NCBI RefSeq assembly: GCF_000308655.1
Contig: NZ_BAGC01000041.1
Location: 62,001-126,000, forward strand
Reading direction: 5' to 3'
Source of the DNA: Nocardia niigatensis NBRC 100131
Lineage (GTDB): Bacteria; Actinomycetota; Actinomycetes; Mycobacteriales; Mycobacteriaceae
DNA: 64,000 bases
Shown one piece after another: positions 15,746 to 25,500 of this stretch. Position 1 is the stretch's first letter. The number at the start of each line of letters is the position of its first letter. Made by a program: the position numbers and the translations under genes. Below the pieces are notes generated by a model. That model was not told the DNA's origin, did no database searches, and saw nothing but the letters and a program-made list of their open reading frames with translations.

Positions 15746-16663
15746 GTGAAGCCATTCCCCCACAAGCACACCCGGCCGCATCGGATCGCCGCGGCGGGCG
15801 CGACCCTGCTCGCGGTGGCGGCCGCCGGTCTCGCCGCACCCGGAACCGCACTGGCCCAACCGGTTTCATGCCCCTCCGTGACCGTTTCGACCGTGGCCAC
15901 CGCGGTGATCCCGTTCGTCGACTGGGCGGAGAACCTCGGATTCGACGCACAGGGCAACCTGTGGGTCGCGCGGCTGTACCGGAATGAAGTGCAGCGCTAC
16001 GACAGTGCGGGCCAGGTCACCGCGACTGTCCCGGTCACCTCGCCCGGCGCGATCCGCCTCGGACCCGATCGGCTGCTGTACGTCGCCTATGGCGACAACT
16101 CACTGAACCTGCTGCCCGGCGGACATGACAGCGGAGTCGTCCGATTCGATCCAGCGGCCGCCGCACTGGTTCCCGAGACCTTCGTCACTGGCTCGACCAT
16201 GGCCAATGGCGCGGCCTTCGACGCCGACGGCAATCTGTACGTCGCCGATACCGGCTCCGGGGTGGTCCGGATCCGGCCCGACGGCACCGTCGACACCGAG
16301 TGGACGGCCCAGACAAAGGCTTTCGGCGTCAACGGCATTGCTGTCCAAGGTGATTCGATCTACACGACGGTGTACCTGACCCCGCGTGGGCGGCTGGTCC
16401 GCATCCCGATCTCCGACCCGTCGGGTCAGAGCACGACCACCGACACCCCGCTCGCCGACGACCTCGCGGCGGGCCCTGGCGGGTTCCTCTACACCGCCAC
16501 GACGTCCGGCACGCTGCTCCGCATCGACCCGGACACCCACACCAGCTGCACGCTGCTGACCAGAGACCCGCTGGCCGCGGTGGCGACGGTCCCGGGCTCG
16601 GACCGCGACCTCATGGTCGCCACGGGGCGTGGGGATGTGCTGCGCGTACACCTCAACACCTGA
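15746..16663 (+). CDS. Secreted SMP-30/gluconolactonase-like beta-propeller protein
   Basis: A 305-residue exported protein. GTG 15746 opens a classical signal peptide with cleavage expected after the AxA in GTALAQP (about residue 37). The mature protein is a beta-propeller with repeated blades of the type GFDAQGNLWVAR, AFDADGNLYVADTGSGVVRI and GPGGFLYTATTSGTLLRIDP. This is the SMP-30/NHL/virginiamycin-B-lyase-like architecture. No catalytic assignment is possible from sequence. Confidence 0.78.
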   Translation: MKPFPHKHTRPHRIAAAGATLLAVAAAGLAAPGTALAQPVSCPSVTVSTVATAVIPFVDWAENLGFDAQGNLWVARLYRNEVQRYDSAGQVTATVPVTSPGAIRLGPDRLLYVAYGDNSLNLLPGGHDSGVVRFDPAAAALVPETFVTGSTMANGAAFDADGNLYVADTGSGVVRIRPDGTVDTEWTAQTKAFGVNGIAVQGDSIYTTVYLTPRGRLVRIPISDPSGQSTTTDTPLADDLAAGPGGFLYTATTSGTLLRIDPDTHTSCTLLTRDPLAAVATVPGSDRDLMVATGRGDVLRVHLNT

Positions 16664-16720
16664 GTCCGACTACGAGGAGCAGGACCCGCGGCTGCGGCAG
16701 GCAGCTATGAGCGATGGCGG

Positions 16721-17269
16721 TCAGTGCCGCCGGGCAGGTCCGTCCGGCGGGGGAACATCGGGATCACCGCCGCTGTCCTGTGTACCGGCCGATCCCTCAC
16801 CCGCTGCGGGTCCGATCCTGCGCGGTCTGGCCACGGGCCGGATACCGGCGACCGGGGCGTCGTCACCGGCTCGCTTCCGTCGCATGGCTCCGAGATCGAT
16901 GACGCTGCCATCGTGCTCGCCAGTGCCCGGGTCGCTCGCGGGAGCGTGCGGCCCCGGCCCGGGGTCGACCGGCCACCAGCCGGTCTCGCGCTGCAGTTCG
17001 GAACGCAGCACGGGTCTGGTCGGCGCCGGATCGTAGACGGACCCGCCCGCCGGACGCCAGGGCTGCTGCGGCCGCTCGACGGCTTCTTCGTTCTTGCGCC
17101 GCGGGCGACGCGGCAGCCTGGTGATCTTCGAATCATCCCCCGGTTCGGCGGTCCGCTTCTCGGCGGCCTTCAATGCCTCGAGCTGCCGACGCAACCGTTC
17201 CACCGCATCGAACCTGTTCCCGCCAGGTCCTGGCAGGGATCCCCGTCCCGGTACTTCCCGATCCGACAT
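16721..17269 (-). CDS. Hypothetical Pro/Arg-rich protein
   Basis: A 182-residue protein of low complexity, rich in Pro, Gly, Arg and Asp, probably largely disordered. A short helical stretch (FDAVERLRRQLEALKAAEKR, about residues 22-41) could be a coiled coil. ATG 17269 is used; an in-frame start 10 codons upstream is possible and neither has a strong Shine-Dalgarno. No family was recognised. GC at third positions supports this strand over the overlapping frames. Confidence 0.5.
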   Translation of the reverse strand: MSDREVPGRGSLPGPGGNRFDAVERLRRQLEALKAAEKRTAEPGDDSKITRLPRRPRRKNEEAVERPQQPWRPAGGSVYDPAPTRPVLRSELQRETGWWPVDPGPGPHAPASDPGTGEHDGSVIDLGAMRRKRAGDDAPVAGIRPVARPRRIGPAAGEGSAGTQDSGGDPDVPPPDGPARRH

Positions 17270-17513
17270 CGAACTAACCGCTGGCGGGCGCCGCGGCACC
17301 CGCCCCCATCACGACCGCCCGAACGCCGAGCCGATCTCCGAACTTCTTCCACAGTGTGTCGCCCACGCACCCATTCTCCCTCAGGCTCGTCGCGACCGTT
17401 TCGCCTGCTCTGTCTGTGTCGCGAATCAGATGCCGGGCGCGGGCCGCGCGACGGGCCTTCGAGCCAGGCTTAACGGCTCGACGGGAACGGACGCCGGACG
17501 TACGTTGCTTCGC

Positions 17514-17927
17514 ATGTGCTTCTACCCGAGTCGGACGCATCTGGTGTGCCTGCGCTGCAGGGTGTCCCACAAGCACCCGATCGGACGCGGGCCACGGCGA
17601 TGCCCGCGGTGTGAGGGCGAATTCATCGATGCCGGACCGCATCTCGCGGTACCGAGGAAGGTCGACAAGGCCGGGTGGCGGGTCCTCGGGATCGTCCTCG
17701 ATTCCGGGCTGGACTTCCACGGCGGCTGTTGCGGTGCCGGTCCGGGCTATCGACCCCGCACGCCTCATGAGGTCCGGGAACGGCAGCTACTCGCGCGACG
17801 CGCGGGAATGCCACTGACCGAGGCGCTGGCCACGCGAGATCTCCAGGCGGCGGACCGCGATCAGGCGAACGTCGTGTGCATTTCCCAGATCAGCAGTTCG
17901 CTGGGCTCGATCGCGGTGATTCGCTGA
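17514..17927 (+). CDS. Small cysteine-rich, zinc-ribbon-like protein
   Basis: A 137-residue protein opening MCFYPSRTHLVCLRCRVSHK, with a second pair CPRC near residue 31 and a third CC pair in GGCCGAGPGYRPRTPHEVRE. It belongs to a small actinobacterial family often labelled deoxyxylulose-5-phosphate synthase in databases, which is a misnomer because it has none of the thiamine-enzyme domains. The two CxxC pairs suggest zinc binding. The 3' end overlaps the convergent pirin gene by 67 bases. Confidence 0.72.
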   Translation: MCFYPSRTHLVCLRCRVSHKHPIGRGPRRCPRCEGEFIDAGPHLAVPRKVDKAGWRVLGIVLDSGLDFHGGCCGAGPGYRPRTPHEVRERQLLARRAGMPLTEALATRDLQAADRDQANVVCISQISSSLGSIAVIR

Positions 17928-18607
17928 CCGCCCGTTGCGGTCAGCCGGACAGCGTCGCCTCGGGTCAGAACTCCGGAGCCCTCGAATTCGACGCTTCCTC
18001 GCGCCACGAAGACGTGACCGTAGGGCGCATCGGGAACCTGGACCGTGTGGCCCGATTCCAGCCGCGCCACATGGAATGCCGCAAACCGGTTTCCGATGAC
18101 GATGGCCGTCCGATCGCGGTCGCGCGGGATACCCGAGGCGACGGCCACGAGCGAGTTTCCGGTCAGCTGCTCGGTGATGTCGAGCTCCTGATACCCGGGT
18201 GCGGTTCCGGGCTCGTGGGGCGGCACCCACATCTGCACGACGTGGAGGCGCTCCCGTTCGAGGAGGCCGGCGCCGTTGCGTTCCGAGTGCAGAATCCCGG
18301 TGCCCGCGCTCATGCGCTGCGCCATGCCGGGATGGATCAGGCCCGAGTGTCCGGCCGAATCCTGGTGGACGACTGTCCCTTCGAGCACCCAGGTGACGAT
18401 CTCCATGTCACGGTGCTGGTGGGTGTCGAACCCTTCGCCGGGGTCGACGATGTCCTCGTTGTGGATCATCAGCAGGCCGTGGGCATTCGCGGCCAGGTCG
18501 AAGTTGCCGGTGGCGGGGAACGACTGCCGGGAGTCGAGCCATTCGTTCCGCCAGCGCCGGCGCTCCGCGCCCGGCACGACCCGGACACCTGATTCCCGCA
18601 CCGCCAT
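17861..18607 (-). CDS. Pirin family protein
   Basis: A 248-residue bicupin. The N-terminal cupin keeps the metal ligands of pirins: DTHQHRDMEIVTWVLEG near residue 60 (two His), the third His in SGLIHPGMAQRMSAGTGILH, and the Glu in SERN. The C-terminal half is a degenerate cupin. Members act as quercetin dioxygenases or redox-sensing cofactors; the exact role is not predictable. Confidence 0.9.
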   Translation of the reverse strand: MAVRESGVRVVPGAERRRWRNEWLDSRQSFPATGNFDLAANAHGLLMIHNEDIVDPGEGFDTHQHRDMEIVTWVLEGTVVHQDSAGHSGLIHPGMAQRMSAGTGILHSERNGAGLLERERLHVVQMWVPPHEPGTAPGYQELDITEQLTGNSLVAVASGIPRDRDRTAIVIGNRFAAFHVARLESGHTVQVPDAPYGHVFVARGSVEFEGSGVLTRGDAVRLTATGGQRITAIEPSELLIWEMHTTFA

Positions 18608-18642
18608 CGTTCACCTCCGCAACCGGTCCCTCCCCGCCTCTG

Positions 18643-19464
18643 TCAACCCGGCGGGCGAACCGGCATTCCCGGGCGGCGGCGATGTGTGGGCCAGCCGACG
18701 GCGGTGTGGGTTCCGAGGGCGGTGAGCAGCGCGAGGCGTTCGGCGTCGTCGCTGCCGGGTTCGGCGGTGTCGACCATGATGTGCAGGTCGCAGCCGGTCA
18801 CCGTGAGTACGGCACAGTCCAGGGTGATGGCCCCGGCGATCGGGTGGTCGATCGTCTTGACCGTCACGTCGTAGCCGGAGACGGCGCCCGATTCCCACAG
18901 CGTCGCGAAGCGCGGACTGTGCCCGCACAGGTCTCGGATGAGTTGACCGAGTTGCTGGTCGGCGGGGTACCGGGCTTCGGCGGCGCGCAGGTCCGAGACG
19001 AGCGCTGTTTCGAGGGCTTCCAGGGTCTCCGGCGCGTAGCGGCCCACCGGGCCGGGCCCGACGAAATGACGCAACACCCGATTGCGTTGGTTGCCCTCCC
19101 AGGTCGTCGAATCGCCCAGCAGTGCCAGGCAAGCCGGATTCGCTTGCAGGAGAGTCCAAGACGCGTCGAACACCGCGACCGGGATGCCGACCAATCGGTC
19201 CAGCATCCGCTGTACAGCGGGCGGGATCGCGGTCGGAACGGTACCCGGCTCCGGCAATACCAGTCCGGCCAGCCGATACAGATGCGCCCGTTCGTCCGCC
19301 GACAATCGCAGCGCCCGCGCCAGCGCTTCGACCACCTGTGGCGAGGGATTGGACGCACGCCCCTGCTCGAGGCGGGTGACGTAGTCGACCGAGATCCCGG
19401 CCAGCAGCGCCAATTCCTCGCGCCGCAGTCCAGGCGCCCGCCGCGCGCCACCGGCCGACAACAC
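18643..19464 (-). pseudogene. MmyB-type XRE regulator lacking its first helix
   Basis: The frame gives 273 residues beginning at GTG 19464 with VLSAGGARRAPGLRREELAL, then GISVDYVTRLEQGRASNPS and an intact MLTR domain. Intact relatives, such as the one at 14882 in this window, have about 25 further N-terminal residues (LGEFLRACRAALRPEEIG-type) forming the first helices of the HTH. Here those are missing: the codon directly before GTG 19464 is an in-frame TGA. The gene therefore ends abruptly at the junction with the divergent SDR gene and probably cannot bind DNA normally. Confidence 0.7.
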
Positions 19465-20153
19465 TCATCACCGGCGCGAACAAGGGCCTGGGCTTCGAGA
19501 CCGCCCGCCGCCTCGTGACCGCCGGGCACACCGTCCATATCGGCAGCCGTGACGCGGAACGCGGCCGCCTCGCCGCAGCCCAACTCGGTGCGCGATCGGT
19601 CCAACTGGATGTCACAGGCGATTCCTCCGTCGCGGCCGCGGCGAAAACCCTGAAGGCCGACGGCGGTCTCGACGTCCTGATCAACAATGCCGGCATCGAT
19701 ATCGAGGGCAACGGTACCGTCGATCTCGCGGACGTCACCGCCGACATGATGCGAACCGTGTTCGACACCAACGTCTTCGGCGTAGTCCGCGTCATCCACG
19801 CCTTTCTGCCCCTGCTGCGCGAATCCTCGGCCCCTGTCATCGTCAATGTCAGCAGCTCCCTGGCCTCGATGTCCCGCGGCACCACCCCGGGCACCAACGC
19901 CCACGCCTATCCCGGATTGACCTATCCCACGTCCAAAACCGCGGTCAACCGACTCACCGTCCAATACGCGAAAGCCTTCCCCGCCATCCGAATCAACGCC
20001 GTCGAGCCCGGCTACACCGCCACCGACCTCAACGCCCACGCCGGCACCCAAACCGTCGCGGAAGGGGCCGAGATCATCGTCCGCATGGCCCAGGTAACCC
20101 CGGACGGCCCGACCGGCGGCTACTTCGACGCCGCCGGCTCCCTGCCCTGGTAG
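19458..20153 (+). pseudogene. Short-chain dehydrogenase/reductase without a start codon
   Basis: The in-frame sequence TTLITGANKGLGFETARRLV at 19458 onward is the beginning of a classical SDR (TGxxxGxG cofactor motif), followed by NNAGI, the Ser of VSSSLASMS, and the YPTSKTAVNRL active-site Tyr/Lys. No ATG, GTG or TTG precedes the cofactor motif in this frame before it runs back through the regulator gene; the first start codon is GTG 19515, inside the domain and past the cofactor motif. The gene has lost its 5' end at the same point as the opposite regulator. Such SDR genes are normally the divergently transcribed partners of MmyB-type regulators. Confidence 0.7.
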
Positions 20154-20297
20154 TGGCGCGGCGATCGGCGACGAAAATACCTATCGCAGTCCGGAACTCG
20201 CGGCTACAGTCACGCCTCGACACACGGCGTCGAGTCCGCCGCGGGGACTGGGATACTGGGCCATTCGATCGCCGCTCTCGAGGACAAGGAGCCTGAG

Positions 20298-22065
20298 GTG
20301 AGCGTTGCCGCTGTCGTGCCGTTGCTCGCACACGTCGCTGCCGCTGTGTCGGAGGCGATCGTGCGAGTCCGCCCGGAACTGGCGGGCGCGGATCCGGTGG
20401 TGCGGCGGTCGGATCGGGCCGATGTCCAATCCAATGCCGCGCTGCCGCTGGCGAAGCGGACGGGTGCGGCGCCGAATCGGCTGGCCGCCGAACTGGCCGG
20501 TGAAATCGGTTCCGGCGGTGATGGTTTGATCGCGGACGTGCGGGCTTCGGGCCCCGGTTTCCTCAATATCACGCTGGCCGATGCGGCGATCTGGGCGCAG
20601 TTGGCCGCACGGCTGGCAGATACGCGGCTCGGCATCGGCGAGCCGGCGCACGGGCAGCGGATCATCATCGACTATTCCGCACCCAACGTCGCCAAGGAAA
20701 TGCACGTCGGCCATCTGCGGACGACGATCATCGGCGACAGCCTGGCCCGGGTGTTCGGGTTCCTGGGCGCCGATGTCGTGCGCGCGAATCACCTCGGCGA
20801 CTGGGGCACCCAGTTCGGGATGCTGATCCAGTTCATCGACGAGCACCCCGAAACGCCTTGGCACGCGGATGATGTCGGTACCGAGTCAACGGTGTCGGCG
20901 CTGGACGGTCTCTACAAGGCTGCGCGCGCCCAGTTCGATGCCGACCCGGAATTCGCGGATCGTGCCCGCACTCGCGTCGTCGCCCTGCAAGCCGGTGACA
21001 CGGCGACGGTGGCCCGGTGGCGGGAGATCGTCGCCGAATCGGAGAAGGCGTTCGGCGCGATCTACGACCGGCTGGGGGATCCTGCTCACTCCCGGCGACT
21101 ACGCCGGGGAGTCGTTCTACAACGCGATGCTGGCCGACACCACCACCGAACTGCTCGACAAGGGGGTGGCGGTGCACAGTGAGGGCGCGGTGGTCGTGCT
21201 CTCCGAACACGTCACCGGCCCCGACGACTCCCCCGCCGTTCTCATGGTCCGCAAGAGTGACGGCGGCTACGGCTACGACAGCACCGACCTGGCCACCATC
21301 CGCTACCGGATCGCGACCCTGCATGCCGATCGGCTGCTCTATGTCACCGATTCGCGTCAAGCGCTGCACTTCCAGCTGGTCTTCGAAGCGGCCCGACGGG
21401 CCGGGTGGCTGACCGACGCCATCGCCGTCGACCATGTCGCGTACGGCACCATCCTGGGACCCGACGGCAAGCCGTTCAAAACCCGTGCCGGTGGCACGGT
21501 CCGGTTGATGGATCTGCTCGACGACGCGGCCGCGGCCGCTCGGTCGGTCGTGGCCGAGAAGAATCCCGAGCTGCCCGCGGCAGAGCTCGACGCCATCGCC
21601 GAGCAAGCCGGCATCGGCGCGGTCAAATACGCGGACCTGTCGACCAGCCGCGTCAAGGACTCCATGTTCGACCCGGCCCGGATGACCGCGTTCAATGGCA
21701 ACACCGGCGTCTACCTCCAGTACGCGCACGCCCGGATCTGCTCGATCCTGCGCAAGGCAGGCGAACCCGGCGCCGTACCGGTCGACACCACCGCCACACT
21801 CGAACCGGCCGAACGGGCTCTACTGCTCACTCTCGACGACTACGCGGCGGTGCTCGCCGGCATCGTCGAAGCCCTCGAACCACACCGCCTCGCGACCTAC
21901 CTCTACGACCTCGCGCGCGCGTTCACCATCTTCTACGACACCTGCCCGGTGCTGACCTCACCCGAACCCGCGCGCGGCAACCGGATTGCCCTGTGCCAGT
22001 TGACCTCCCGCACTCTCGCCCACGGTCTCGGACTGCTCGGCATCGCGGCTCCGGAGCGGCTGTGA
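20298..22065 (+). pseudogene. argS: Arginyl-tRNA synthetase with a +1 frameshift
   Basis: Class I arginyl-tRNA synthetase. The first part (20298 to about 21078) has the N-terminal additional domain and the signature SAPNVAKEMHVGHLRTTIIG with HVGH. The second part, in another frame, continues LLTPGDYAGESFYN through the catalytic core (DGGYGYDSTDLATIRYR) and the anticodon-binding helices to APERL. The frames join at 21074-21078, where five G follow CT; four G would give one continuous protein of about 588 residues. It is not beside lysA/hom/thr as the usual actinobacterial argS is, so it is probably a second copy; either a real inactivating insertion or a homopolymer sequencing error. Confidence 0.85.
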
Positions 22066-22329
22066 CGGCACGGGCACCGTCGGCAACCGGCCCGCACGGC
22101 GTCGAAGGATTCGGCACGCCACCGCCGATATCCGCGCATCCCGCCCGCGCGGGTGTGCATCCGGTGACGATGGTCGCTGGCCGGACGCCCGCTCGCGCAA
22201 TCGCTCCTGAGCGAGCGCCGGCCGCCGGCGCGACCAGGTTGCGTTCCGGTATCGGCGTTCATACCCAACGACACCGCCGTTGGTGACGAGGGGCCCTTTC
22301 GGCGGCCGCCGCCGGGCACTGACCCTGGA

Positions 22330-23100
22330 GTGATGAACCGACGTGCCGATGTCGATCCCCTGCTCGCCGCCGAGGCCGCCGCGTCGTCCGGGGCCCCGGC
22401 GTTGCGGATGGCCGGGGTCGGGAAGACCTACGGTTCCGGAGCCGGGCAGGTGGTCGCGCTGCGAGATGTGGATCTGGAGGTGCGGCCGGGTGAGTTTCTG
22501 GTTCTGCTGGGTCCCTCGGGATCGGGGAAGACCACATTGCTCAACCTGGTCGGCGCGATCGAGGAACCCTCCACGGGCGTCATCGAGGTCGCGGGCGTGT
22601 CCATCAGCGCGCTGAAGGAAAACCAGCGCACCGTGTTTCGACGGGATCGGGTGGGGTTCGTGTTCCAGTTCTTCAATCTGGTCCCGACCCTGACCGCCTT
22701 GGAGAACGTCGAGATCATGGCGGAGTTGACGGGCCCGGATGCCACCGCCCGAAGCCGCCGCGCCCTCGACCTCGTCGGTGTCGGCGATGTCTGCGATCGA
22801 TTTCCGGGACAGTTGTCGGGCGGGCAGCAGCAGCGGGTCGCCATCGCGCGCGCGATCGTGAAGGAGCCGCCGCTGCTGCTGTGCGACGAACCCACCGGCA
22901 GTCTCGATCTCGCCACGGGCCGGCAGGTGCTGGGTGTGCTGCGTGAGCTGGCGCGGGAGGGTCATCACACGGTCGTGCTGGTGACCCACAATTCCGAAAT
23001 CGCCCGTATGGCCGATCGTGTGGTCTGGCTGCGTTCGGGCGCGATCAGCCGTTCGGAGAAGGTCGCGCATCCGGTCGAGGCATCGGAGCTGCAATGGTGA
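22330..23100 (+). CDS. ABC transporter ATP-binding protein (MacB/LolD type)
   Basis: A 256-residue ATPase with Walker [10 protein letters not shown] near residue 61, Q-loop [20 protein letters not shown], signature [16 protein letters not shown] near 158, Walker [13 protein letters not shown] and H-loop VTHN. This is the subgroup that partners FtsX-like permeases in MacB/LolCDE-type mechanotransmission systems. GTG 22330 and ATG 22333 are adjacent possible starts. The stop overlaps the permease start by 7 bases. Confidence 0.92.
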   Translation: MMNRRADVDPLLAAEAAASSGAPALRMAGVGKTYGSGAGQVVALRDVDLEVRPGEFLVLLGPSGSGKTTLLNLVGAIEEPSTGVIEVAGVSISALKENQRTVFRRDRVGFVFQFFNLVPTLTALENVEIMAELTGPDATARSRRALDLVGVGDVCDRFPGQLSGGQQQRVAIARAIVKEPPLLLCDEPTGSLDLATGRQVLGVLRELAREGHHTVVLVTHNSEIARMADRVVWLRSGAISRSEKVAHPVEASELQW

Positions 23101-25442
23101 GCCGGATCATGCCGCGCAAACTACGCCGGGATCTGTGGCGGCAACGCTGGCAGTTCCTCGCTGTCGCCGCGATCCTGGCGATCGGTGTGGCGGCATTCGT
23201 GGCAGCGTCGGACGCCTACCACAACCTCGATCGATCCTTCGCCCGCGCCTACAGCGAGCAACGGCTGCCCGACGCGACCATTTCCGGTCCCGGCGCCGCC
23301 CAGCTGAGTTCGACGCTCGCCCGGCTACCGGGCGACCCCGTGGTCGAGGTTCGGCACCAGAGCGAGGTCGGTATCCGCATCCACGGGCGAGCCTTCCTCG
23401 GCCGCGCGATCGGTGTCCCGGAGTCGTTGCAGCCCAGTGTTTCCCAGCTCGCGATGCGATCGGGGACGCTGCCGTCGGCGGGTCGGCTGGTGGTCGAGCA
23501 GCATCTGGCCGACCACTATGGACTGAGACCGGGCGAGAGCATCGAACTGCTCACCGCTTCGGGCTGGCAAGCGATTCCGGTCGCCGGGTCGGCCCTGTCC
23601 GCGGAGTACTTCTGGCCTGCTCGTTCCATCCAGGAGATCATGACCACGCCCGAGCACTTCGGCGTGGTGTTCGTCCCGGACGGCGACCTGGTCGGGAAAC
23701 TGCCCGACCCGGTCGAACAGGTCGCGTTGTACGCGAATGATCGCGCGGCGGCCGCGCAGCTCGTGCAGGCCGCCGAGCAGGTCGCGACAGCACATGGCCT
23801 GCAGCTTGTTCCGCGCGATCAGCAGCCGTCGTATCGAGCCCTGCAGGATGACGTGACGGCGTTCGGGACCTTCGCCAACCTGCTGCCCTGGCTGTTCCTG
23901 GCCGCGGCCGTGCTGGGCACCTACGTGTTGTTGTCGCGAGTGGTGGCGGCGCAGCGCGCGGTCATCGGAACCTTGATCGCCAACGGATTCTCCCCCGCCC
24001 GGCTACGTCGGCACTATCTCGGATACGGCCTGGCCTGTGCGCTGCTGGGTATCGTCCCCGGTCTGGCCGTGGGCTATCTGCTCGGCGGCTGGATCACCAC
24101 CCGCTATACCGGAGCACTCGGTCTGCCGCTGCACGTGAGCGCCCTGCATCCGCTCACCCTGCTCATCGCGTCGGGCGCGGCTCTGGCCGCGGCCACGCTC
24201 GCCGCCTGGGCGCCCGCGCATGCCGCGGCGCGGATGCGCCCCGCCGAGGCCATGCGTACCGCGCCCCCGGCCAGACGCGGCGGGCTCAGCATCATCGAAC
24301 GCCTGGTGCCGCTGCTGGAACGCGCACCCGCGCGTTGGCGGATGATGCTGCGCGGCGTGCTGCGCAATCGTCGCCGTGCCCTGTTCACCGTGACCGGTGT
24401 GGCTGTATCGGTCAGCCTGGTGATGGTGTTCGCCGGACTGCGCGACACTGTCGCCACTCTCATCGACCGGCAATACGGTCGAATCACGATGCAGGACGCG
24501 GAGATCGCCACCGCGCCCGGAGCCGCCGATGCCGTGCTGGCCCGCGTCAGGCAGGACCCCGACGTCGCCGCGGCCGAGCCGGTGGGCCGCTACGACGTCG
24601 TGCTCTCGGCCGGAGAGCGGCACTACGACACTCTCGTGATCAGCTTGCCGCCCGCGACGCAGATGCACCGGTTCATCGCGAAGTCCGGGTCGGATCGGTT
24701 ATCCGACGCAGGCCTACTGCTCGGTTCCGGGCTGCGCGAGACGCTCGGGGTATCGGTAGGCGACACCGTCGATATCGCCGAGACCTCCACCGGCCAGCAT
24801 ATTTCGGCGCCGGTGGCCGGATTCGTCGACGAGCCGCTGTCCCCGGTCGTCTACGTCTCGTCGGACTATCTACGGCAGTCGACCGGAGCGGCACCGAACA
24901 CGGGTGTGCTGGTGCGGCTGCGCCCCGGGGTCACCGACGAGCGGGCCGTCTCCGATCGGCTCACCGCGATACCCGGTGCGGTCGCGTACCTTTCGACGGG
25001 CACGCTCGCCTCGGCGATGCGGCAGGCGTTCGCCATGTACGACACCTTGGTCGGGATCATGTTGGTCTTCGCCGCGGTCATGGCCGCCGCGCTGCTGTTC
25101 AACGCGATGTCGGCCAATATCGGTGAACGACTCGGCGAGTTGGGCGCGCTGCGCGCGGCCGGGATGGGATCGGGAACGCTGACCCGCCTGATCGCCGCCG
25201 AGAACCTCCTCCTCGCGGTGGTCGGCATACCCGTCGGGGTCGGCTGCGGGATCCTGCTCGCCCGCCGGCTGCTGTCCACCTACGAAAACCAAGGCGCCCA
25301 CCTCGAGCTCGCTATGCGGCCGTTCACGCCGGCGCTCGTCGCCGTCGCCATCTTCGCCGCCGCGGTCGCCGTCCAGCTACCCGCGCTGCGTCGTGTCCGC
25401 GGTCTGGATATCGCGCGTATCGTCCGCGAGCGCTCACTGTGA
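23094..25442 (+). CDS. FtsX-like ABC permease, duplicated
   Basis: A 782-residue membrane protein. It has one N-terminal TM segment, a periplasmic MacB-PCD-like domain (about residues 40-245), three TM segments (LFLAAAVLGTYVLLSRVVAA region to 380), then a second copy of the same arrangement with the TM at GVAVSVSLVMVFAGLR and a final FtsX domain (TLVGIMLVFAAVMAAALLFN to ALVAVAIFAAAVAVQLPALR). It works with the preceding ATPase, probably moving lipoproteins, peptides or lipids in the envelope. It converges on the ABC-2 system downstream. Confidence 0.9.
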   Translation: MVSRIMPRKLRRDLWRQRWQFLAVAAILAIGVAAFVAASDAYHNLDRSFARAYSEQRLPDATISGPGAAQLSSTLARLPGDPVVEVRHQSEVGIRIHGRAFLGRAIGVPESLQPSVSQLAMRSGTLPSAGRLVVEQHLADHYGLRPGESIELLTASGWQAIPVAGSALSAEYFWPARSIQEIMTTPEHFGVVFVPDGDLVGKLPDPVEQVALYANDRAAAAQLVQAAEQVATAHGLQLVPRDQQPSYRALQDDVTAFGTFANLLPWLFLAAAVLGTYVLLSRVVAAQRAVIGTLIANGFSPARLRRHYLGYGLACALLGIVPGLAVGYLLGGWITTRYTGALGLPLHVSALHPLTLLIASGAALAAATLAAWAPAHAAARMRPAEAMRTAPPARRGGLSIIERLVPLLERAPARWRMMLRGVLRNRRRALFTVTGVAVSVSLVMVFAGLRDTVATLIDRQYGRITMQDAEIATAPGAADAVLARVRQDPDVAAAEPVGRYDVVLSAGERHYDTLVISLPPATQMHRFIAKSGSDRLSDAGLLLGSGLRETLGVSVGDTVDIAETSTGQHISAPVAGFVDEPLSPVVYVSSDYLRQSTGAAPNTGVLVRLRPGVTDERAVSDRLTAIPGAVAYLSTGTLASAMRQAFAMYDTLVGIMLVFAAVMAAALLFNAMSANIGERLGELGALRAAGMGSGTLTRLIAAENLLLAVVGIPVGVGCGILLARRLLSTYENQGAHLELAMRPFTPALVAVAIFAAAVAVQLPALRRVRGLDIARIVRERSL

Positions 25443-25463
25443 CGGACACATCGGAGGCATGCA

Positions 25464-25478
25464 CCGAGCCCGGCTCGG
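25464..25478. terminator. Short palindrome between convergent ABC genes
   Basis: CCGAGCC-C-GGCTCGG lies in the 58-base gap between the convergent stops at 25442 and 25501; a small bidirectional terminator is possible. Confidence 0.35.
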
Positions 25479-25500
25479 CATAGGGCGAACTGCCGGGCGA

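Noticed and set aside
17274..17768. 164-codon minus-strand gene
   Set aside because: Antisense of the cysteine-rich protein gene, with no family features.
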